A stretch of DNA of 10,064 nucleotides from Salpingoeca rosetta (lineage: Eukaryota; Opisthokonta; Choanoflagellata; Craspedida; Salpingoecidae). This document shows, in pieces, positions 1 through 6,248 of the stretch (the first letter of the stretch is position 1; the number at the start of each line of letters is the position of its first letter). The notes beneath the pieces are model-generated. The model was not told the DNA's origin, made no database searches, and saw nothing but the letters and a program-made list of their open reading frames with translations. A program made the position numbers and the translations under genes. The stretch covers positions 905,662 through 915,725 of the forward strand of contig NW_004754917.1 of the NCBI RefSeq assembly GCF_000188695.1, read 5' to 3'.

Positions 1-159
1 AACGACGATGACGATGATAACAGCAGTTGTTGGTGATGATTTGTGGTTGAGTGTGGTGAAGGCAGAAGCACGTGAGAACAGCAATTCAAGACCGCCTGAG
101 CAACGCAACACACACACACACACAATCACACACAGCAATGATTGCCAGCATATACGCAC
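1..159 (-). other. Intron 14 of the adaptor gene (incomplete)
   Basis: In the sense direction this starts TG-rich (TG run near 101-128) and becomes CAC/CAA-rich toward the left edge, the same composition as other introns here. One potential acceptor (ctcag at 100-96) leads to a frame with an immediate stop when joined to the preferred donor. Confidence 0.5.
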
Positions 160-237
160 ATGTCGGTTCCACCGAGGAAGAAACCGCGCGCGTCGTCATG
201 AAGGACTTTGAGATGAATGATCGTGTTGTCCTTTCCA
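160..237 (-). CDS. Adaptor exon 14 (SH2 domain, part 3), 3' boundary uncertain
   Basis: The acceptor (ggactgccag) is followed by LGKDNTIIHLKVLHDD then ARGFFLGGTDM. This matches the SH2 beta-D/E/F strands, including the beta-D4 His (H645 in IIHLKV). The best donor is GTGCGT at 159-154 (phase 2). An alternative GTATAT three nucleotides further on would end the exon at 156. The remaining SH2 residues and the stop codon are not found between here and the left edge, so the next exon is probably outside the window. Confidence 0.8.
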
Positions 238-1237
238 CTGGCAGTCCAGAGACGTTTGGCGAGGAGCGGGGGGTGCGTGCGTGTGTGTGTGTGTGTGAAT
301 GTGTGTGTGTGTGTGCGTGTGTGCGTGCGTGAATGTGAGCGATTGCGGTTTGATTGTGTGCAAGGTGATGAGTGTGTATGTGTGGAATAGATGGCTGTGA
401 CAAGGCAACGGGTGCCACGAACGAGCCACAACTGACAAACATGACAAAGCGGAAATACACTGGCAGGAAGTGCCACCACAACTCACAGGATGCTGAGTGT
501 GCGGCTGTTTGGATGTGTGGCGGAGGGACGAATCATAAACGTGCCAACACGCGATCTGGATGAATGAGTGAATGCATGGATGGATGAGTTAAACGTGAGT
601 GGACGCACGGCAAAAAGACAAGCACAGGACACTGCAGCGATATGCACGTGACACACACACACACAGAGTACAACACAGCACAGGACATATGTAACACAGC
701 ACAGCATAGGACAGAACATGGGGTGTTGACTCACTGTGCCCTGAGGAGTCTCTCTGCCTCCATTCTGTTGGTCATCTGTGCGTGGAACCAACTGTAGTGG
801 AGAAATGCGGCGAAAAGAAGGTGGTGGTGAGGGTGGTGGTGACGTGATACTCGAGCAGACAATGCACCAACCAAGGCAAAAGACAAGACGAACAAAACAA
901 GATGAACAAAACAGGCAAACCAATCCAATCCAACAACACAAGTAAGTTTAAACAACACGCAAACAACAAAGCGCACAGCAAACTCACGGCTGGTCCTCGT
1001 CCTTGACAGGGGTGGTGTTCTTGTCGACAACACCGCTGCCGCTGCCGTCGCTGCTGTGGTGGATGGACGTCGGGCGGGACGTGGGGGCTGACATGATCAC
1101 TTCAACAAAGTTGGACGGGACCTTCGCATGTTGTCGTGGGGAGGGGGATGGGGTGGTGGCAGCGGACGGGCGGTAGTGGTGCACGCGTACATGCAATGTG
1201 GGGATGTGTGGTACTTCATGTCAGAAAGTGGGCGGAT

Positions 1238-1282
<45 letters not shown>

Positions 1283-3727
1283 CAACACACACAAACACAT
1301 CCACACACGCACACACACACACGCACACACACGTGTGCACTACGTTCATCACATGCATCATACACGTCACAAATATCAACCCGAGCTCTCACTCAAACAC
1401 CAAGCACCACGACCAGCACGCTCACCAGGCCCTCCTGCCCGCGCGCGTTTCTCGCGAGCCACCAGAGGGACGCATCGTCCTTGATCGTCAGCTGTTGGTG
1501 GCGAGAAAGAGAGTGTGTGTGTATATGAGCATGTATGTGTGCATAAGTGTGTGTGTGAGTGTGTATGTGAGTGTCTATGTGTGCATAAGTGTGTGAGTGT
1601 GTGTGTGTGTAAGTGTGCTCATGCGTGTGTTTGTGCGTGTGTTTGTGTTTGTGAGTATGAGGCAGAACGAACGCTCCAGGTTTGAAGTAAACAGAGAAAA
1701 GAGAGACTTGTGGGCACAAGATGCTCACCGTTTCCCCCTCGTTGAATGAGAGCTGGTCCGATTGCTGCGCGGTGAATGTGTGAAGCGCCCGCACAATCTG
1801 AAACGATGAAAGGACAGAAAACGTGTCCTCATGAGCATCAACACAAGCTGAACTATACACGAGGTCACACACACACACACAAGACACCCACACACACACG
1901 CACACATACACACACACGTACACACGTGCACACGCGCACACACACAGCTCTCAACGCACCTTGCCCGTTCCTCCTGTGGTGTCGGCGGTGGCTGGTTTCG
2001 GCAGGAGCTTCGTGTAATCATCATCAGGCTTCTCTCCGTCACCGTCGCCATCGCCATCGCCACCCGTTGACATGTCAGCAGAGGGCCTCCCACGCCGCGG
2101 CTTGATGGGCGGTGGCGGCGATGACGTTGCCTCTGCACCCCCAGACGATGCCGACGTGCTTGCTGTCGTGGCCGCCGTTGCTGTCATGGGTGTGCCGATG
2201 CTGCCAGACCCGCTGTGGTTCGCGCTCTTTGTCGCGCGCACGTCTCCCGCATCCGCCGCACCGTTTCCGTTTGCGCTCCCTGCGTGTGTGTTTGAGCGCG
2301 GGCGCGCCGCGTGTGTGTTTGCCATGCGCGTGCCGCCATTGGACGACAACGTCGATGATGGAGATGTTGACGATGTCTTTGACGGCACGGCCGGTGGTGG
2401 TGCAGCAGCGTCCTGATCGCGGGCAGCGAGCGCGCGGCTCTTCAGGTCCATCAGCGCCTTCTCAAGCGCCATGCACCGGTCAGCGCTGAACTTGGACTGT
2501 ACCGGGGGAATGGGAGGGAGGGAAATGGTAAATGGGAAAGTGAAGATAGTAGGACGTGAGTGTGTGTGTGCATACGTGTGTGAATGTGTAGGTGCATACG
2601 TGCGTGAATGTGTAGGTGCATGCATGCATGCATGTATGCATGCGCATGCCCAGACGACCACGACCACCACCACAACCACCGACAGCACAACCAGCACCAC
2701 CACCGACAGCAGCAGCAGCAGCAGCAGCACCCTGACCTTGAACTGGTTGGCGGTGAGTGCGAGCATGTGTGTGCCCTCGAATCCATTTGAGTAAATAATT
2801 TCCTTGAAGTCGCCGAGTCCATTCTCCCGCAAATACCGCAGCACATCCGCGTTGCCCCAGTCCGCAGGGTTGCTGGCAGTGGCAGTGGCGATGGTGTTCG
2901 CAGTATGGTGGCGGCGGCGGTGGTGGTGGTGTTTGGGCGAGGTTGTGATTGGTTGAGCGCAATGAGCACACGAGCGAGAGAGAGAGAGAGAGCGAGAAGA
3001 AATGCGTATCATAACCACCCACAACCACCACCACCACCATATGCATTCACGCATGCATTCACACATTCATGTTGCTTCATGCCCATCCGCACAGCACCAC
3101 AACACCTACCCCGCAAGTTACCCCTTCCCACTTACTCTGGCAAGGGCTGCGTCTCTGGCTCCACCTTGACGAAATCAGGACGCTTGCGGACGGGTGCCGG
3201 TGGCTGCTGCTGCTGCTGCTGCTCTTGTTCGTCGGGCGATGCGGGTTGTCCAAACACAGGAACATCCCCCTCGCTCCCCGTGGAGGTGTGTAGCACGCCT
3301 TGCGGGTCTGGGTTTTCGTACAGGCCCGTGTCACTCGGCATTTCGTAGTCGTGCGAGTCATTGAATTCCTCGTAGTCGTGCGATTCACCCCCACCCGTGT
3401 TGTCAATGGTAAGCACCCCGCCGCCAGCGAGCGGCGAGCCATATGATGCGCGTGGCATGCCGTTGTTGTCGTCACGGCCACCACTGCTCTCATCCAGCGC
3501 GTCTGGCACGCCCGGCACGGACGACGTTGATGTGCCCGCTGTGGATGGCGTGACGGGGTCAAGAAGGGCGGAGGCGGACGCGGTGTGTGCCGGTGTTGCT
3601 GGCGGCTTGAACGCGGGGGCCACTGCCGTGTCTGATGCTGTCGCAATGGAGTGGCGGCGGCCTGGCGTGTGTGTGCGTGTGTGTGTGTGTGTAGATTGTG
3701 TGTGGGTGTGTTGGGTGAGTGTGTGTA

Positions 3728-3763
<36 letters not shown>

Positions 3764-4579
3764 ATTGTGTGTGTGTGTGTGCAGATTGTGTGCAGATTGT
3801 GTGTGAGTGTGTGTGAAGTGTGTGTGAGTGTGTGAGTGTGTGTGAGTGTGTGTGAGTGTGTGTGGATGAATGTAGGTAGTTGGTGGTGGAGGTTGAAAAG
3901 TGAGGAGGAGGGGGAGGAAACTGATTGAGTGGTATCCAAATATGGTGGACAGAAGCAAACCATAGTTGCTTATACACACACACATGCACGCATGCACACA
4001 TGCACACATGCGCGTCTGCGCACACCTGGTGGGGCCTGGTTTGTGTTGGTGCGTGTACGCATGGGAACGCCCTTTCTCTTCACGGCTGGTGTGCGGCGTG
4101 GTGATTGACATTGGTGTGAGGGTTGGAGCACGCGAAGCAAAGGCAAAACACATGAACGCATATCACACACATGTACACATCACATACTCACACGCACACG
4201 CGCACATTGCACACGCAGACACTGCTTGCACCTTTGTAGTTTCTGACGGCTGCGGAGAGCTTTCCTTTGTGCACAACGCCCATGTTGCAGGATTGTGCCA
4301 GTTCCTACAGGCGACAATCACGACACAATGGGTGAGACCACGCCGGAAGCAGCATGCTCAAGTCCACGACGACCAAACAAACGAAACCGGTTGTGCACCG
4401 CAACCACACACACACACACACACAGACACACACACACACACACACAGACACACACACACAGACACACACACACACACCTTGTGAAACTCGCACACGTCAT
4501 CGGTGCTGTTTGCGCCTTCCTGCCTAAACTTCTCAACAAACTGCGGAATGTTGGACACTGCAAGCAAGCAGCCAAGGAA

Positions 4580-4614
<35 letters not shown>

Positions 4615-5413
4615 CGCATGCACAGCAGCAGTCGAGAAGCAGGTGAATGACTGAGAGGGAAAGTATCCACGGTTGCGGACAGAGAAGGAGTATGTGCCAC
4701 AACACACAAAACACAAAACACACACAAACCAATCAAAACAACCCCCACATACACATACGCGCACCCACACGCAGATGCACGCGTGCATCAAACAACATCA
4801 GCAACAAGCACAAGGGCTGCCAAGTACACGCAACCACACACCATCAAAATGGACACACAAGACGCCGGACGATCAAGCCAACGTGCAGGCGTACCTTCGC
4901 AAAACTCCTCCAATGGCATGCCCACGTAGTACAGGTGCATGTTCTCTGCAAGTCATAGCCAACCACACCAGCACAAGTGTACAAGCACACAAGCACACAA
5001 AAGCACACACACACATACAGTGCGATCATCAATATCGGCGGAAGGACAGGACAGCAAAGGCAGAAGGACACCTCGAATCAACGGAACGTCCGCAAAACTG
5101 TCCGCATCATCCCCATGCGTCCTTCGGTCGACAAACGCACTCTTCTTCACGCTTCACACACACACATGCACACACAAGGGAGGAGGAGGCTCTTTGTGTG
5201 TTCAGCAACCCTTCCCCCCCCCTGGCTTCTTTCCTCCAAGCTGCGCTTTCCTTTCACATGCACACATCATTCCCCAGCGTCATCGTCCGTCCATTCATTC
5301 GTTCTCCCCTTCTTCCTTGCCCCCTCATCATCAACAACACACACAACAGCAAGCCACCCACCCAGCTGCGCGGAGCTCAGCCGCCGCTTGACCTTCTTGA
5401 ACAGGCCCGACAT
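160..5413 (-). CDS. SAM-SH3-SH2 adaptor protein, multi-exon, 3' end outside window
   Basis: Gene-level entry; exons are listed separately. Fourteen coding exons join with matching phases at GT..AG sites and give about 662 residues before the left edge. Order seen: basic N-terminus (MSGLFKKVKRRLSSAQ), an unrecognised region to about residue 105, disordered Tyr-rich segment 106-280 (Y202, Y211, Y220), SAM about 281-347, Pro/Ser-rich linker to 505, SH3 about 507-559, short linker, SH2 from W596. SAM, SH3 and SH2 domains are protein-interaction modules. Family knowledge says SH2 binds phosphotyrosine, SH3 binds PxxPxR peptides and SAM domains self-associate. No catalytic domain is visible, so a cytoplasmic scaffold downstream of tyrosine kinases is the inference. 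The SAM/Tyr/SH2 content recalls SLP-76/BLNK, but the SAM is internal and an SH3 is present, so orthology is not claimed. It is divergent from the E2F gene, about 1.56 kb between start codons. Confidence 0.85.
273..376 (+). repeat. (GT)n-rich microsatellite, interrupted
   Basis: Plus-strand GT/GC/GA dinucleotide run. It lies in intron 13 of the minus gene, where it reads as a CA-rich arm just before the exon 14 acceptor. Confidence 0.9.
487..555 (-). CDS. Adaptor exon 13 (SH2 domain, part 2, phosphotyrosine-binding arginine)
   Basis: The acceptor (cattcatccag) and the GTGAGT donor frame 69 nt encoding GTFMIRPSATHPNSRTLSIL after SRV. This aligns with the SH2 core G.FL[VI]R.S.......LS[VI]. The invariant phosphotyrosine-contacting Arg of FLVR is present (R623), so binding competence is expected. 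Confidence 0.92.
646..666 (+). repeat. (CA)n microsatellite in adaptor intron 12
   Basis: A short pure CA run. In the sense direction it is a TG run in the 5' half of the intron between the two SH2 exons at 735 and 555. Confidence 0.85.
735..791 (-). CDS. Adaptor exon 12 (SH2 domain, part 1)
   Basis: The acceptor (ccactacag) and the GTGAGT donor frame 57 nt giving WFHAQMTNRMEAERLLRA. This is the SH2 N-terminal signature (W[YF].G.[IM]....AE.LL). Phases match both neighbours. In the common WYHG motif the Gly is replaced by Ala. Confidence 0.9.
988..1121 (-). CDS. Adaptor exon 11 (SH3 end plus linker)
   Basis: A 134-nt exon that begins VPSNFVEVI, the SH3 end motif (P.NYV, here with Phe for Tyr). 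A Ser/Thr-rich linker of about 35 residues follows, ending DKNTTPVKDEDQP. The donor is GTGAGT after phase 2, and the split Pro codon is completed by exon 12. Confidence 0.9.
1243..1277 (+). repeat. (GA)n microsatellite in adaptor intron 10
   Basis: About 34 nt of pure GA. On the transcribed sense strand it is a CT tract lying between the TG-rich arm (about 1285-1332) and the CA/C-rich arm near the exon 11 acceptor. Confidence 0.95.
1285..1332 (+). repeat. (CA)n microsatellite in adaptor intron 10
   Basis: CA/CG dinucleotide run; reads as TG repeat on the sense strand of the minus gene. Confidence 0.9.
1426..1491 (-). CDS. Adaptor exon 10 (SH3 domain, part 2)
   Basis: The acceptor (ccaccaacag) and the CTG|GTGAGC donor frame 22 codons, LTIKDDASLWWLARN then ARGQEGL. 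This holds the conserved SH3 double tryptophan (W538, W539) and the distal-loop G..G pattern. It is phase 0 on both sides and joins exons 9 and 11 to give a continuous SH3 domain. Confidence 0.9.
1514..1655 (+). repeat. (GT)n-rich microsatellite in adaptor intron 9
   Basis: A long interrupted GT run with GTGTGAGT and GTGCATAA variants. In the sense direction it is a CA-rich arm adjoining the exon 10 acceptor of the SH3 domain. Confidence 0.9.
1729..1797 (-). CDS. Adaptor exon 9 (SH3 domain, part 1)
   Basis: The acceptor (cgtttcag) and the ACG|GTGAGC donor frame 23 codons, IVRALHTFTAQQSDQLSFNEGET. This is the SH3 beta-a strand and RT loop (ALYDY...DELSF..GE). The usual first ligand-binding Tyr of ALYDY is His (H511) and the second is Phe (F513), an unusual aromatic pocket. 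Confidence 0.9.
1866..1946 (+). repeat. (CA)n-rich microsatellite in adaptor intron 8
   Basis: CA repeat with CG and TA interruptions. It reads as a TG arm just after the exon 8 donor in the minus gene. Confidence 0.9.
1960..2496 (-). CDS. Adaptor exon 8 (SAM end plus Pro/Ser-rich linker)
   Basis: A 537-nt phase 0/0 exon from a CCGGTACAG acceptor to an AAG|GTGCGT donor, residues 327-505. The first 21 residues (KFSADRCMALEKALMDLKSR) complete the last SAM helix. The rest is Ser/Thr/Ala/Pro-rich and probably disordered, with an Asn/Gly/Ser-rich stretch, PPPPIKPRRGRP (a PxxPxR SH3-ligand form) near bases 2080-2120, and an acidic GDGDGDGE run before KPDDDYTKLLPKP. The PxxPxR site lies shortly before the SH3 exons, so intramolecular binding is possible. 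Confidence 0.85.
2558..2650 (+). repeat. GT run, 24-bp tandem duplication and TGCA-repeat palindrome
   Basis: A GT run is followed by two 24-bp units (2571-2594 and 2595-2618) that differ at one base (T/C at unit position 9). Next comes (TGCA)n from about 2617 to 2634 with related TATGCATGCGCATGC to 2649. The sequence is alternating purine-pyrimidine and palindromic, so Z-DNA or cruciform potential is possible. It lies in adaptor intron 7, in the CA-rich 3' half on the sense strand. Confidence 0.85.
2662..2736 (+). repeat. CCA/CAG trinucleotide-rich tract in adaptor intron 7
   Basis: CCA-type triplets and seven CAG triplets. On the sense strand these are GTG/GGT and CTG triplets directly after the exon 7 donor, forming the G/T-rich 5' arm of this intron. 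Confidence 0.8.
2737..2872 (-). CDS. Adaptor exon 7 (SAM domain, first two thirds)
   Basis: The acceptor (cactgccag) and the AAG|GTCAGG donor frame 136 nt. The peptide has the SAM pattern: W at the ADWGNADVLRYLRENGL start, then a helix with DFKEIIYSNGFEG and HMLALTANQFK. The aromatic and leucine spacing (W..xxVxxxLxxxGL, GxxLLxLT) is typical of sterile alpha motif domains, which form homo- or hetero-oligomers. Confidence 0.88.
2975..2992 (+). repeat. (GA)n microsatellite in adaptor intron 6
   Basis: A short GA run. On the sense strand it is a CT tract sitting between a GGT-rich arm (plus-strand CCA run near 3022-3040) and a CCA-rich arm (plus-strand GGT run near 2903-2931). Confidence 0.85.
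3136..3661 (-). CDS. Adaptor exon 6 (disordered, tyrosine-motif region)
   Basis: A 526-nt exon from a CACGCCAG acceptor to a GTAAGT donor (phase 1 in, phase 2 out), residues about 106-281. The first part is Ala/Ser/Thr/Pro-rich. Residues about 197-224 hold three nine-residue units with tyrosines at 202 (YEEF), 211 (YEMP) and 220 (YENP). A short poly-Gln run is followed by PPAPVRKR, which fits the class II SH3 ligand form PxxPxR. YENP has the +2 asparagine preferred by Grb2-type SH2 domains. The exon is GC-rich with normal codon use and no repeats of the intron type. Confidence 0.85.
3666..3863 (+). repeat. Long (GT)n-rich microsatellite in adaptor intron 5
   Basis: About 200 nt of GT repeats interrupted by AGATTGTGTG-type units. 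It reads as a CA-rich arm abutting the exon 6 acceptor of the minus gene. Confidence 0.92.
3973..4020 (+). repeat. CA/GCATGCAC-type repeat after exon 5 donor
   Basis: CA run followed by ATGCACAC-type units. On the minus gene it is the TG arm after the candidate exon 5 donor, complementary to the CA arm at 3666-3863. Confidence 0.8.
4026..4085 (-). CDS. Adaptor exon 5 (possible, could be skipped)
   Basis: A 60-nt candidate exon between a CACACCAG acceptor and a CAG|GTGTGC donor, phase 1 at both ends. It encodes AVKRKGVPMRT then RTNTNQAPP, a basic linker. Supporting it, the flanking sequence on each side shows the same TG-arm/CA-arm composition as the other introns. Against it, the peptide is low-information, and exon 4 joins exon 6 equally well in phase, so it may be alternatively spliced or not real. 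Confidence 0.45.
4232..4304 (-). CDS. Adaptor exon 4
   Basis: The acceptor (tcgcctgtag) is followed by 73 nt encoding ELAQSCNMGVVHKGKLSAAV then RNYK, ending phase 1 at a GTGCAA donor. It continues the helical, unrecognised N-terminal region. Confidence 0.65.
4404..4478 (+). repeat. (CA)n microsatellite with CAGACA interruptions, adaptor intron 3
   Basis: Nearly uninterrupted CA repeat. On the sense strand it is (TG)n beginning at the exon 3 donor itself, so the 5' splice site is embedded in the repeat. Confidence 0.93.
4478..4557 (-). CDS. Adaptor exon 3
   Basis: An acceptor (ttgcttgcag) and an AAG|GTGTGT donor enclose 80 nt, entering at phase 1 and leaving at phase 0. It encodes VSNIPQFVEKFRQ followed by EGANSTDDVCEFHK, an amphipathic helical-looking stretch. 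The donor runs directly into a long TG repeat. No domain family is recognised with confidence. Confidence 0.7.
4580..4612 (+). repeat. (CA)n microsatellite near adaptor exon 3 acceptor
   Basis: About 33 nt of pure CA; reads as TG about 25-55 nt upstream of the exon 3 acceptor, in intron 2. This one breaks the CA-before-acceptor pattern. Confidence 0.93.
4895..4945 (-). CDS. Adaptor exon 2
   Basis: The acceptor (acttgcag) is followed by 51 nt encoding ENMHLYYVGMPLEEFCE and then a GTACGC donor; phase 1 on both sides. The peptide faintly resembles the start of RhoGAP domains (a VPLEE-like stretch followed in exon 3 by IPQFV), but the RhoGAP arginine-finger region is not found. Confidence 0.65.
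4946..5361 (-). other. Adaptor intron 1
   Basis: Sense strand starts GTGGGT and ends TTGCAG, with TG runs near 5028-5005 and 5170-5155. An open stretch at 5028-5110 was considered as an exon and not accepted. No gene is seen on the plus strand. Confidence 0.6.
5362..5413 (-). CDS. Adaptor exon 1 (start codon, basic N-terminus)
   Basis: ATG at 5413-5411 opens MSGLFKKVKRRLSSAQL and ends phase 1 at a GTGGGT donor (5361-5356). The peptide looks like an amphipathic basic helix, similar in flavour to the N-terminal helix of amphiphysin-type BAR proteins, but no BAR domain follows, so membrane binding is only a guess. The start was chosen because the donor phase matches exon 2 exactly, the region upstream becomes non-coding, and the peptide is followed immediately by intron-like TG-rich sequence. 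Confidence 0.65.
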
Positions 5414-5760
5414 GATGTTGTGTAGTGTGTGGCTGGACAATGGAAAATGCCGAGTCAGCGAAATCTGGCGTGGTTGGGTTTGAAAAGAGTTGCGAAGGTC
5501 GCGATTCGGGTCATTGCGGACGCTACGCGACGCACCACGTGGCTAAACAACCAAAACAACAACCAAACCAAAACAACAACCAAGATCGCTTGCTCGCAGT
5601 GGCACTGGAAGCGGACACACATGACATGATGGTGGCTGGCTGGATATGAGTGTGTTGTGTGAGCATGGATGCGTGTCTCTCACCTGCCTTGCTCTCTCTC
5701 CCTGAACTGCTTTTGTTCTGTCTTTGCTGTTTTCTGCTGCTTTCTGCTGTTTTCGCCCCA
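5414..5760. other. 5' region of the adaptor gene (no gene seen)
   Basis: Non-repetitive sequence upstream of the adaptor start codon, likely holding its 5' UTR. It includes an AACCAAAACAACAACC-type low-complexity stretch near 5548-5582. No TATA box or clear upstream exon could be assigned. Confidence 0.5.
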
Positions 5761-5797
5761 GCGAACACAGAAAGGCTCTTGCGCGCACTGGGAGAGT

Positions 5798-5805
5798 CCG
5801 CCAAA
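5798..5805 (-). promoter_or_regulatory. E2F-like site (TTTGGCGG on minus)
   Basis: Plus strand CCGCCAAA followed by more A residues (A10 at 5803-5812). Seven of eight positions match TTTSGCGC. Confidence 0.5.
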
Positions 5806-5837
5806 AAAAAAACACCTCCACTGACCCCCTTTTCAAA

Positions 5838-5845
5838 TTTCGCGG
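5838..5845 (+). promoter_or_regulatory. E2F-like site (TTTCGCGG)
   Basis: TTTCGCGG followed by GGCGA. Seven of eight positions match TTTSGCGC. It lies between the two CGCCAAAA boxes. Confidence 0.45.
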
Positions 5846-5900
5846 GGCGAGATTGATAATTTTTTGGGTGCCCGCCACCGATTTGTCCCGCTGATCGTGC

Positions 5901-5908
5901 GCGCCAAA
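5901..5908 (-). promoter_or_regulatory. Perfect E2F consensus site (TTTGGCGC on minus)
   Basis: Plus strand GCGCGCCAAAAAAAAA at 5899-5914 gives TTTGGCGC on the minus strand, an exact match to the E2F consensus TTTSSCGC. It has the same orientation and A-run context as the 5798 site, 103 bp away. Confidence 0.6.
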
Positions 5909-6142
5909 AAAAAATAAGCCTGCAGTTGTTATTGTTGCTGTGGCTTGGCTTGTTTCCACTGTGCGGGAAGTTGTCACATCAGCCAAAAAACCGCACACAA
6001 CGCGCACTTTTCGCCCGCCTTGAGGTGTGCACCTGTGAACACATCAGTGAACGCCGCCGCACTCTCCCTCCCTTGTCTCTCCGCCACTCTCCACCCACCA
6101 CCCCATACACACCCACACACATACATACTCCACCCTACCACG

Positions 6143-6210
6143 GTGAGTTGTTGCTCTCCTCTCACATCACCACCCCCACATGGAACAATGGGCGTGTGCG
6201 CGCGTGTGCG

Positions 6211-6248
<38 letters not shown>

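Larger units (their letters stand above)
5760..6142. promoter_or_regulatory. Shared divergent promoter region, probable E2F-gene 5' UTR exon at right
   Basis: The region lies between divergent genes and contains three E2F-like sites, long A and T runs and GC-rich patches (for example CGCGGGGCG near 5841). The right part to 6142 is followed by a strong GTGAGT donor, so it probably includes a non-coding first exon of the E2F gene. The transcription start sites are not determined. Confidence 0.5.

Noticed and set aside
1..95. Possible exon 15 completing the SH2 domain (minus, after ctcag at 96)
   Set aside because: Joined to the preferred donor at 159 it stops within three codons. The alternative donor gives a Ser/His-rich peptide unlike an SH2 end, and the composition looks intronic.
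86..486. Open frames rich in His/Thr or Cys/Val over the repeat (also near 1393-1941, 3559-4025, 4305-4791, 9119-9766, 9815-10060)
   Set aside because: They are translations of (CA)n/(TG)n repeats, which lack stop codons in most frames, and they run through splice sites that join recognisable domains.
1951..3066. A single 371-codon minus-strand frame covering the SAM region
   Set aside because: It contains real exons 7 and 8 but reads through introns 6 and 7 as Leu/Val and His/Thr repeats. The spliced form gives a clean SAM domain.
2558..3863. CRISPR-like or satellite array from the repeated GTGTGAATG/AGATTGTGTG units
   Set aside because: Units are irregular dinucleotide variants without unique spacers, and the host is clearly eukaryotic with spliced genes.
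5028..5110. Possible extra adaptor exon (minus, DSFADVPLIRGVLLPLL...)
   Set aside because: It has a possible GTATGT donor, but no acceptor gives the right phase without a stop, and exon 1 joins exon 2 directly in phase.
4895..5413. BAR domain or RhoGAP domain at the adaptor N-terminus
   Set aside because: Similarity is limited to short stretches; the hallmark residues and expected domain length (about 200 and 150 residues) are missing.
5750..6019. Further E2F sites at TTTTCGCCCC (5750) and TTTTCGCCCGCC (6008)
   Set aside because: They miss the CGC core order of TTTSSCGC at two positions, so they are too weak to list.
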